The notes under the pieces: generated by a model
Seen by the model: only the letters and a program-made list of their open reading frames with translations
What the model was told of the DNA's origin: nothing
Database searches by the model: none
NCBI GenBank assembly: GCA_001792895.1
Contig: MARA01000019.1
Span: 1-64,000, forward strand
DNA from: Lentinus brumalis
Lineage: Eukaryota > Basidiomycota > Agaricomycetes > Polyporales > Polyporaceae
Direction: 5' to 3'
DNA length: 64,000 nt
In this document: positions 46,701 through 56,073 of the stretch, piece after piece
How positions within the stretch are numbered: the first letter of the stretch is position 1
Layout of the letters: each line of letters begins with the position of its first letter
Made by a program: the position numbers and the translations under genes

Positions 46701-49586
46701 GGAGAGCTCCGAGTAAGTTCACAACGAGCCGGTTCAGCACTGGCCCCCAGGCTCCTCCGTCTATGCAGCGGGAGGACTCGAACTGCGAGACCCTGGACTT
46801 GGAAAGGAATGCTGTTCATGCGCACGAGGCCACGGCACAATCTCGTTCTATGCGAGCAGTCCCACGGGGACTCCAGCCAGTCCGGTGTGTTGTCTGCACT
46901 TCCCAGTCTCAGCTGACGTCGACTCTCGGGTACTCACCGTGTGCTCAAACAGGAACATTCTACTTGCCTACACGGATCCTTGGATCATGGATGGCAGGCC
47001 AAAGTACGGTAAGTCAATTCCACTCTTCTGGGGACCGGGTCATGCGTGGCTGCAGCATTCACATGATCGTGACGGCCTGCAGGTCAGGCTTGAACTCGCA
47101 CGGTGCGCCGCGATCCTTGTGTGATGTCTCGAGCAGTCAGGACGGCTCCCGGCACCCAAAGCGTGACGGGCCAAGCTCTGTCCATGGAGTCCTACGAGGA
47201 CTCCGTCCGTCTCCGTGAAATCTGGACATGCGTCCAGCACACAGTGCTCGCTCGACCAGCAAGTACATAGTAAGCACTCACTCATTTCAGCCTCGGGCCG
47301 CAGCCGTCCCTGATACGAACAGGGAGATGCACAACAGGATGCACGATCCTGCGCTCTGCGCTGCCATGGGACCAATCCGGCGCGTTGTCTGCATCATGAC
47401 CGCGAGGACGCTTCCAAGACTCAACTGACGTCGAGTACTGGGCCGCCACGGACTCAAGTGGGAACATTCATCGTTCGGAATTCCGTGTGCATGCGCCGTC
47501 ACGGTAAGTATGCCCCGGACCCCCGTGCCTACTTCCAATCTTACAGACGCACTCGCAGAGCTTGGGCACTGCTGCCGGTTTAAATCTGGGTCCATAGGCT
47601 GTAGCTGCAGCGCACTCATTGTGACGGTCTGCGGCTCAGGCTGGGACTTGCGCCGGGAGTCTTGCACGACGTGTCGGGCGGGGCCGGCCTCAGGAATCAG
47701 CAGCGACGCCGTCTCCCGGCACCTGAAGCATGCCAGTGCTCACGGGGACTCTTCGCTCGAGGTCAATCGCACCGCCGTCAACCTCGGAGCCCTGGGCCTG
47801 ATGTCCGGCTCGATGATTCGAGCAAGAGATCGCTCGGTCCGAGCGACATGTCCCCGCTTCCGACTGCACGAGCAGTACTATACACTAGCACTCCTGTATT
47901 CTACCGTACCTGGCACGCGCAGGACTCCGAGTCGTACCTGCAATAATCATCGTCCCACTCCCGGCCCCACTTCGCTAGGGTGCAGCTCGAGCCCGAGTCG
48001 CCGTCGAGGATCCTCCAACACCGAGTGCTCGGGCACTCAAGGACGCATGCGAGATTTCGCCAACGCGCCTGGCCACGACGCGGCGCTGTTCGGCGCCGTG
48101 CATGGGGGAGCATACATATTGCGATACACGGTCGCAGTCTGCCGTCTTCAGTTTCCTGCGGACTACTCGGCCGAGCAACCCGCGCGGACACATCTCGAGT
48201 TGCTGTCGGCTGGCACGAAGCTCGATCGTCGATGTCCTGCAAGCAGCAGGGTTCTCTGTGCCATCTTTCTGGCGACGGTCGTCCAGCAGGCCAGACGACT
48301 GACCGTGCAGAGCGCTGCGTTCAGCCTGCCAGCTAAGGACGCAAGAACGCGGACCAGTGCTCAGAGAAGACTGATTGAGCGTGTTGAAGCACACGAAATC
48401 AGAGGCGACACACGGCACCCGAGTATTCAGACAGCGAAACGCAATGATATTCAAGCTACGTGCAAGTCTATGCGACACACGGTCTTCGCCTGCGAGCACC
48501 CGCGGGGTTACGTCCGGACTCCAGGGATCGACTCGCCGCGCCCGGATCGAGCGAGGACCGTGCATTCTGTCGTGCGGGCGAGCGCGAAGAGGTGCCGGCG
48601 CGGAAATCAGCGAGCGTGCTGGCGTCCGAGTATGCACGAAGGTCGCAGGAGAGGCTATAAGGTGCGTACGCGGATTGTATGCGCACCCTCGCCCGTCCTC
48701 TCTCGTGCACCGTGCTGCCGCCTCCTGCCTGCCGAGTCCTCCTCTCTGCTGCGGGTTGCGATGGGAGCGGCGACGGAGACAGGTACGCACCTTGACTGTC
48801 TCATGCGGGATGAAACTGATATGCATGTCGTAGGCCACGGGCGGGGCGGCGGAGGGCGCAGTTCACGGTGAGCATCTGTGCCGAGGACGTGTTCTGTGGC
48901 TGACTTGCGCGGAGTGTACCCAGACAGCAGTGAATGGGGTGAAGGAGAGATTCGGATGGCGGTAGCGACGGAGGTACGCACCGTGATCGTGATCTGCACA
49001 CTCACTGACGCGCTTATGCTCTAGCCCAGCTAGCCCGACGCCAAAGCTCGTCCGTGCACGGTGAGTGACTGCACCCGAGCGTTTGCTGAATGCGATTCGC
49101 TGACGTCCACGCGGCGCGTGCTCAGGCTAGAGAAACGGGGGTGCGAGGGCAGAGGAGCAGAACGTGGGGCGGCGGAGCGAGGCGTGCGCATGGGACAGGC
49201 ATGCTGCAACGAGGGCGAGAGCGGCGTACTGAGTGAGGGGCATCGGGATCGAGAGAGAGGGCATACATACGTCGGTAGCATCCCTGGGCGTGTCATGTTG
49301 GCGCACGAGCGAGCGGGTAGCGTGAGACGCTGTTCTCTGCGGAGGCCACCGCGGCGGGGTCGGACCTCGAGTACTAGTGCGATGTAGAGCGCCAGCGGGA
49401 GTCGACGTCGGCGTCGAGATCGAGAGTGGGCAGACGTACATCGATAGCCGTTGCGTTGCGTGCCACAGACGCGTCCTGACGCGTTCTCCGGCCGGTGCCG
49501 GCCGGGCCACCCTCCGCGCACTGCCATCGTCGATCCTCGTCTCTCCGTCCGCCATGGCCCACCGCGTCCACTCTCGCGCCCTCTGA
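43729..49586. other. Unit 3 middle and end: repeated sequence without a recognised gene
   Basis: Homologous to units 1 and 2 without the transposon insertions. Some frames are more open here than in the others (for example 45820-46113 and 46763-47218), but I recognise no domain. Confidence 0.45.
47510..48871 (+). CDS. Hypothetical long open frame in unit 3 (doubtful)
   Basis: 453 codons without a stop, rich in Arg, Ser and Thr. Unit 2 keeps only 290 codons of it and unit 1 is broken by a four-base difference, and a 287-codon frame lies on the opposite strand at 47975-48838. Composition and lack of conservation argue for a chance frame in GC-rich DNA. Listed only because it is the longest frame in the repeated stretch. 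Confidence 0.12.
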   Translation: MPRTPVPTSNLTDALAELGHCCRFKSGSIGCSCSALIVTVCGSGWDLRRESCTTCRAGPASGISSDAVSRHLKHASAHGDSSLEVNRTAVNLGALGLMSGSMIRARDRSVRATCPRFRLHEQYYTLALLYSTVPGTRRTPSRTCNNHRPTPGPTSLGCSSSPSRRRGSSNTECSGTQGRMRDFANAPGHDAALFGAVHGGAYILRYTVAVCRLQFPADYSAEQPARTHLELLSAGTKLDRRCPASSRVLCAIFLATVVQQARRLTVQSAAFSLPAKDARTRTSAQRRLIERVEAHEIRGDTRHPSIQTAKRNDIQATCKSMRHTVFACEHPRGYVRTPGIDSPRPDRARTVHSVVRASAKRCRRGNQRACWRPSMHEGRRRGYKVRTRIVCAPSPVLSRAPCCRLLPAESSSLLRVAMGAATETGTHLDCLMRDETDMHVVGHGRGGGGRSSR

Positions 49587-51432
49587 GCTCGCGAGGGCTC
49601 GTCACTGTCTGGGCCGACGTTCTCATCAATCCCAACAGCGACCAGCACCTCCTCCTCACCGTCCACCGCGCCCTCAAAGCCATGGTGCGCCCCTTCTCCG
49701 CCCGCCTGGCGCAGGCCTTCCGCTCTCGCCGCGCCCCCCAGTCCCCTCGTTTGCACCAGCGTTTCGCGTCGTCGACCCCCAACGCCGAGGAGTTGCAGAA
49801 AAAGGCCCAGGACACGCTTGCCTCCGTCCAGAAGGGCTTGGGTCAGGCTGTCGAGACCGGCAAGAGGCTTCTTGGACCCGTAGGAGAGAAGGCCGCGGCG
49901 TCGCTCGGAGGTGAGTATGCTTTCATGTGCATTTCGCGTGTCGTTGCGCAGGCCCCTCGCTAGCATGTAACGACTCCACGACGGCGGTCGAGAAGCGGAA
50001 GACCCTGGGATGTCATAGGTGTCGCTGAAGCCGAGGACACGCCCGCCGGTATAGGCGGGTCCCACTGCGCCACCAGCCGCACCGTCTCCGGGTCTGGGAG
50101 GTGGTATACTTGCATGTCGGTCGTGTCGGTGGTCGGTGGCGGATCGTACGCTTGCACCGCGGCTGGACACTCGGTGGTGTTAGCAGAGGCGGGCACTCCT
50201 CCGATTCGCCCTGCTTGTCCTGCTCCGTTGTTCTGAGCTAATTGCGCGTTCCGAATTTTCGCAGCATACCGCGAACCTCTGTCGTACAACTTTGCCGTCT
50301 TCCGCGAGGTCCTCAAGCAGGTCTACGTCGCGGAGCGCCTTCAGCCCCCTCCGCTCTCCGCCTTCCAGTCCGTCTACTCCACTCTCTGGGCGCGTGCACG
50401 GAACCCGCAGTACTGGCGCGAGCTTGCGCGCTCGGGCGACCTCGCCAAGGTCGGCATCTACGCGCTTGAGGCGTATGGTATCTTCAAGGTGCGTCCGTAC
50501 CGTACCCCCTGTTGGTTCTCCGTCACTGACAATCACGTAGATTGGCGAGATCATCGGTCGCAGAAGTCTCGTGGGGTACAACGTCCAATAGATTCGTGCC
50601 TTTTGCGCACCCTTGTGGAACATGTAGAGCGCCTTAATGGACTATGTGTCACGACAGTGAAGTGCTTCTCCGTGTATGTGCATCTTCGCCCCGGCTAGAC
50701 TTCCTTCCATCCTCGCCCCTGAGTCGCACTAGATGCGTTAGAACGAGTCCAAAGGACCACTGCCACGTCGGTTTTGTGCTGGCGTCAGGATGACACGGAA
50801 CCGGAGACGGCGGCCGCTCCCGTCCTCGAGCGTAAGTTCCAGGCCTTCATACTTTGTCTGTTCATGTTTGTGCGGAGGGTTCAATGCGGACGTCTCCCCT
50901 CACTCCGTCGCTCAGAAATGGTATGTCCCGAGTGGGCTCGACGATGTACCGTGTCATCACCGGTGAGCTTCCACATCTGTGCATGAACCGTGACCTGACT
51001 TGTCCCAGCGTACTTGCCAGACTGTCAGCAACCGTGTCGTGCAGTATGTCTGTCCAGATACCCCTCTCTCTCCTTCAGGCTGGAGATTGCACCCGTATCC
51101 TCTACCGTTCCCGCCTTCATCGTCGAGAACGGACATTATCGTACCGGCCGACCATGAGCGACCTGCGTCTCGCAGCAGGCGTCGAGGCTGGCAGAGTACA
51201 ACGAGTTCGGCCAGCGCGTCGACTGCTTGCACACCTCCGAAGGCTGGCGGGAGGTGAAGGACTTTGCTGTGCGCGAAGGATACACCGCCATTGCTTATGA
51301 GCGCAAGGATGAGGTGCACAGCCGGACGTTCCAGCTCGCGCGCACTATGGTCATGACTGGCGACTGCCATGTGGTGAGTCTGGGCAGCTCTGCAGACGGA
51401 GCCTCGACTGACGGAACACTTCCGCCAGATTA
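49587..51432 (+). repeat. Tandem unit 4 (partial)
   Basis: Matches the first 1.8 kb of unit 3. It then leaves the shared sequence inside the ACAD gene, continuing into genuine ACAD exons where units 1-3 have the deletion junction. This suggests it is the unit closest to the ancestral order. Confidence 0.8.
49682..50591 (+). CDS. ATP20: Mitochondrial ATP synthase subunit g, copy 4 (intact)
   Basis: Exons 49682-49910, 50265-50488 and 50541-50591 join in frame to 167 residues. Against copy 1 there are only a few substitutions (for example FRSRRAP for FRPRRAP and KGLGQAV for KGLSQAV in exon 1). The mitochondrial-type N-terminus, the conserved LKQVYVAERLQPPPLSAF segment and the GxxxG-containing end are all present. 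Together with copy 1 this makes two complete genes in the array; which is expressed cannot be told from sequence. Confidence 0.92.
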
Positions 51433-51918
51433 TGCGTCCTATGGGAATGACTGACGGGGCGGCACAGCGTACGTAGTTCATTGATTCTCTGCGGATTGTT
51501 CTCTGACGCTGCCTATGTTCAGTCATCGAACTGTACGGAACGGAAGCCATGAAGGCGGAGATCCTCCCGCCCGTCCTCAGCTATGGACCCCGCAACCGCA
51601 ATCATGTCGGGGCAGTGGATGACAGAGCGTCCGGGTGGATCTGACATCTTTCTCACCGAAACTACCGTTGTCCTGACCGATCGAATTGATAGCGACCTCG
51701 GGCTCCCCTACGTCCTCGACGAGTTCAAATGGTTCTCTAGCGCCGCCGAGGCCAACGTCGCTGTCGCTCTCGCGCGCACAGGCGACATCTCCCAGGGCAC
51801 ACGCAGCCTCTCGCTCTTCATCGTCCCGCTCCGCATGGGTCCGTATCCCACCCCGATACCGCATCCCGGGTGGACCTGGTGGGTCCAGCGATGTGTGAGC
51901 GACGCACACCGTGTCTGA
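51127..51918 (+). pseudogene. Acyl-CoA dehydrogenase fragment after unit 4, with middle exons
   Basis: The third-exon part (HTSEGWREVKDFAVREGYTA) ends at a GTGAGT donor at about 51375. The next exon, about 51430-51468, encodes IMRPMGMTDGAAQ. After GTACGT...TTCAG the following one (from about 51523) gives IELYGTEAMKAEILPPVLS, and then, one frame over from about 51580, PATAIMSGQWMTERPGGSD and LDEFKWFSSAAEANVAVALA. GQWMTERPGGSD is a signature of this AidB-like acyl-CoA dehydrogenase group. A one-base break lies near 51577. Similarity ends at about 51840 (LSLFIVPLRMG), so the C-terminal half is missing. Confidence 0.8.
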
Positions 51919-52480
51919 CGTGTACCCTATGGGCGACTCGCGAGAGAGCTAGGCTGGCGGACCCCGCTCGACGCCCGAGGGAACACTCATTGGACGTATG
52001 GACTTGCATACATACATACTGCTCGGTGGTCCCCGCTCCAGCTCATCGTACCCAACAGCGCCAGAAGGGCAAAACAGCCACGCATTCAGTCATGTAAGTA
52101 TCCCACCAACGACTTTGGATTGCGAAAGTACTCACGCGCACCGAACGCCTCGCAACTAAGTAGTCGGAGGTGCCGTGTCCCGCCATCGTCCTCGACTTCT
52201 CGTAATTGCAAGTTAGAGTCGGAGGACAATCTACTTATAGCCTTCAGGTGACAGACCCGTCGTCCGATGTCCGACCTCTGTGTCCATGACGGGTGCCAGC
52301 CCATATCTCTCTACACGACGGCGCCGACAGCTTGAGACGCTAATCAAGACGTCGACGCTCCTCCTCACGCCCACGGAGCCTCGGGAACTCAGAAACTCGG
52401 GGAACGTCCACGCTCGACCACAATCCCGCCAGATCCACTCGAGTCGACGCTCATCATGATCCGCCCTCGCCTTCCTGCCC

Positions 52481-52503
52481 CTCGACTCTCGACTCTCGAC
52501 TCT
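52481..52503 (+). repeat. TCGACTC short tandem repeat
   Basis: Three head-to-tail seven-base copies. Confidence 0.8.
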
Positions 52504-52650
52504 CCGCAGACAACCGCACCGCATCGCACCACCTGGCATCGATCCGAGCACTCTACAACTCGATGACAGACATACTATATGATGTTCGACGTACGTACTA
52601 GTACTACGCACAAGAACCACGAACAACAAGAACCACGAACACGGACAGGA

Positions 52651-52690
52651 ACAAGAACACGCACACGCACAAGCACACGCACACGCACAC
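52651..52690 (+). repeat. CACACG-type microsatellite
   Basis: CACACG and CACAAG units, preceded by related ACAAGAAC-like repeats from about 52610. Confidence 0.8.
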
Positions 52691-52740
52691 CGAGAAAGTC
52701 GATCGCGACTCAATTCGGGAGGACATTATGTATATACACA

Positions 52741-52761
52741 GACGTCGACGTCGACGTCGAC
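52741..52761 (+). repeat. GACGTC trinucleotide-like repeat
   Basis: Three and a half copies of the palindromic GACGTC. Confidence 0.8.
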
Positions 52762-53212
52762 AGAATCAGAGTCAGAGAACGAAAAACACAATATGTACGT
52801 ATGACGAGACCACACGAACAAAGAAAATATTACACGTCCGCGTCCGCGGCAGCAGCGCGGGACCGGACGCCTACACCATATCGTAAGCCTACTACTACTA
52901 TTCTTTACACTTCACCAGCAACAGCATCATCGATCATCGACAGCAACGGTATCCTGTGGGCGCATGCAAGCACATACATACATGCATGCATGGCCGGCGG
53001 CGGCGGGGCAGAGGGAGAGGGAGAGGGAGATGCTCACTAGTCACTAGTCACTGTCCAACGTCCGTCCGCATATATGCATCACCCACGTAGTATAACTCGC
53101 GCACAGCGGCGACGAGCAAGAATCAGAAAAGAGAAACCCTTCGACCGACTGCATCGGGCATTAATGTCCACCTCCACGTCCTCGCAGTCTTCGTGGCGCA
53201 CGGCAGCTCACC

Positions 53213-56073
53213 TCAGCTCTGCGCCTCAGCAGCCACACTCCGCGCCCCATCCCCAAACCCGCCGCCCCTCCGCCTCTCCTCCTCCTCCCGCCCACGCTCC
53301 TCCTCCTCGTCCTCAACCCCCTCATCCTCATCCTCATCCACATCGTCCTGGTCCCACCCCGCCGGCCCCAGCAGCGCCCGCTTCGCATTCGGCGGCCCCA
53401 GCGTCTGCGACGCGAGCCGCTTGAACGACGGCCGGTACGCCTGCTGCGACATGTACGCGTTCCCGTCGCCCGCGCCCGCGCCCACGCCCACGCCCGCGTC
53501 CACCTGAGCCTGCGCCTGCGCCTGCGCATCGTGCTGGAACGCATGCGCGAGCGACGACAGCGACGTGTTCCCCGTGCTCGCGCCCGCGCCCCCTCCCCGC
53601 CTCCGCCCCCGCTGCTCCCCGTCGCGTTCGTGTCCGCGCTCGAGCTCGACCCCGGCCGGTTCAGCAGCTCCGAGATCTTGCTCGCCCCCGGCAGACTCGT
53701 CGACGGCGCGAGGTTGTGGCCGTGGTTGGGGTTGAACGCCGCAGGGGGCACCACCGGACTCATGCTCTTGCTCTTCCCCGCCGCACCCGCCGCAGCCGCT
53801 GCCGCAGCAGCCACAGAGCCCTTGCGTTTCGGCATCAGGTTCAGCGTCATCGGCGCCTTGCGCGCGAGCACCGCCTGCTCGTAGCTCTTCAGGTCCTCCG
53901 CGTCCCCGTGCAGCGTCGTGCGCACCGTCGAGTTGTACCCGCCGCCGCCCTGCTGCTGCGCCCCGCCCTCGCCCTCGCCCTGGTACGCGTTCGCGTTCCC
54001 CTGCGGCTCCCCGTGGCCCGTCGACGGCCGGGCGTACGAGCCCAGCCGCTCGTCCGCGAACAGCGGGGGCGTCTTCATGCTGGGCAAGCTCGCAACGCGC
54101 GAGTGCCTGCGCGACGGACTCGGCCGCCCACCCCCGGAGTTCCCTCCCATCCCGTGTCCGAGCTGCGTCCCCGGGCCCGTCGGCGTCTGCAGCGGGAACA
54201 TGATCCCTCCCGACGACGTGAGCGGCGTCTTGAGGTACATCTTCCAGAAGTCGCGCATCTCCTTGCTGTCCATGCCCTCGCGCCCTCCCGCGCTCTTGAG
54301 CTGCGCGATGAGGTCCGGGGTGGGCGTGGGGAAGGAGAGCCCGTTACCGTTGCCCGACGCGCCGGGCGTGAACGGCATCCCCGAGAAGAACGGCTGCCCG
54401 TCGTTCTGCAGCCCCGCGAGGACGTTCGGGTCGTCGAGACTCATGAGCCCGAACGCGGACGAGAAGCCGCCCTCGCCCTCGTGCGAATTCGCGTTCTGCG
54501 CGTCGTGCTGGTACCTCTGCTCGTACTCCTTCACACCCATATCGGCCCGGGTCCGCAGGTTATTGAACCCGGGCAGGGGCAGATGGACCGCACTATTGTT
54601 CGCGCTGCTCGGGACCGAGTGACTGGTGCCGGTGCTGCCCGCGTCACTGTGATAGTCGCCCTCCGAGCCGGCGATGTCGTCAGAGCGAGACTGGTGATGT
54701 TGCGTATGATGCTGTCCGTACAATGACGTAGCCGGAAGCGCGCCATGCTGATATTGCGCGCCGGGAGCAGTGTTGCCCTGGTATGACGACGAGGCTGTGG
54801 GTGGGTGTGTTTGCAGGCTGGGCTCGCCGCCGCCAAGACCCGCCGTAGAGTAGGAAGAAGGGGCCGTAGGGTGACTCTGACTGCGTTGACCGTACGGCTC
54901 TTCAAAATCCTTCTGGGAATAATGACGCTGTGCCTCCCACTGCGGCGGAGGGGGAAGGGGATATCGATCGTACTGGCCATCCTGTGCGGCGGCGGCGTAG
55001 AGACCGGGGAGCGCGCTACTGGTGTCCGCGGACGGCGCAGGTTGTGCAAGGGTGAGGTTGCCGTTGGGCATGACGCCGGCACGGCCGAGGAGTTCGGCCT
55101 GCGCACGGATGCGGGCCATGGCGTCTGGGTTATCGAGGAGGTCACGATGTTGCTGCTGCTGCATTTGGAGTACGGAGGGCATCGGACTCTCGTTCGGGGC
55201 AAGGGCAGTGGCGAGCGGAGGGAGGGATGTGTAATCATGGGGGTAGACGGCGGAAGATTGGGGTGGGAGTGCGTACTGATGTGCGTACATGGACGAGAGG
55301 TTCATCGTACCTGGAGGCGGGGCGAGGAGGAACTCGTTGGGAAGTCTGGGAGCACCGAGGGAGATGTCATGGCGGCCGATGCCTGGCGGAGGAAGGGTGG
55401 GAGGAACTGGATGGCCAGGACCGGCAGGTGCAGTTTGGCGATGGAACTTGATATAAGTGCATCGACACTTTCGTGAGACGCATTTTGCTGGAGGCGAGGT
55501 AAGACGAGAGAGCGGAGAGACAGAGAAGGACACGTACAACATGGGTTCGCACCGTCGCAAGGAAGGCTGGAGGTCACACACTGATCACAGGCCTGCTTCG
55601 AGGTCGTTGCACGGGAGGCTGCGGCGAAGCCCTTGCGCCTAGACGGAGCGGTGGTCGTTGGAGGCTTTTCCGAGGCATGACACTTGTTGATGTGTCGTGA
55701 GAGAAGGTCGCTGATGTGCGGTGGACGGGGATAAGTACGGGAAGCGCTGCGTGGCGAGGAATGGAGACGTGCCTTCTAGCGAACTGATCGCCGCAGTGCT
55801 GGCACTTGTATGGGCGATCTCCAGTGTCTGGGACGAAGAAGGCGGTTAGCGATGCGGTGGTCGGGATCGAGGAGCGGTGGGGTGCGCCCCAGTGGAGAGG
55901 CGGGCGCTGGAGAGGGGAGAAGCCACTCACGGGAGCGCATGTGTCGGGCAACATGTTGGGGCCGGGTAAACGTGGATTGGCATACCGGGCACTGCGGGGA
56001 GAGGTGAGCTCGCTGTGTGCGACGACGAGCAGGACGGCGGGGACGGGGGACGCACCTTGTGGTCGCCGGCCAT
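53213..56073 (-). CDS. Transcription factor with two C2H2 fingers and a Zn2Cys6 cluster
   Basis: A nuclear DNA-binding regulator. Exons: 56073-56056 (MAGDHK), 55991-55931, 55827-55773, 55710-55538 and 55487-53213. Finger 1 is CPVCQSTFTRPQHVARHMRS plus H. The TGDRPYKC linker leads to finger 2, CQHCGDQFARSDLLSRH. Then comes SRRKGFAAASRATTSKQ and the binuclear cluster with CDQCVTSSLPCDGANPC and KCVSRKCRC. The third intron starts with GC (GCACGT) and ends CAG. The long last exon is rich in Pro, Gln, Ser and Gly with poly-Gln and poly-Ala runs, typical of activation regions, and has a conserved-looking FKRLASQTLGPPNAKRALL near the end before an acidic tail. A one-base slip in a G run near 53590 is needed to reach that end. 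About 860 residues. Target genes unknown. Confidence 0.85.

Larger units (their letters stand above)
41541..49586 (+). repeat. Tandem unit 3 (about 8.05 kb)
   Basis: Same gene order, no private transposon noticed. A deletion of about 130 bases relative to units 1 and 2 lies near 46865-46880. Its first 1.6 kb belongs to a block nearly identical to the start of unit 4. Confidence 0.8.
51919..53212. other. Gene-free stretch with simple repeats
   Basis: No supported gene. From about 52480 it is dense in short tandem repeats. The 3' end of the transcription factor transcript should lie here. Confidence 0.6.

Noticed and set aside
53716..54726. 336-codon plus-strand frame
   Set aside because: Antisense shadow of the transcription factor; Arg/Pro-rich with no domain.
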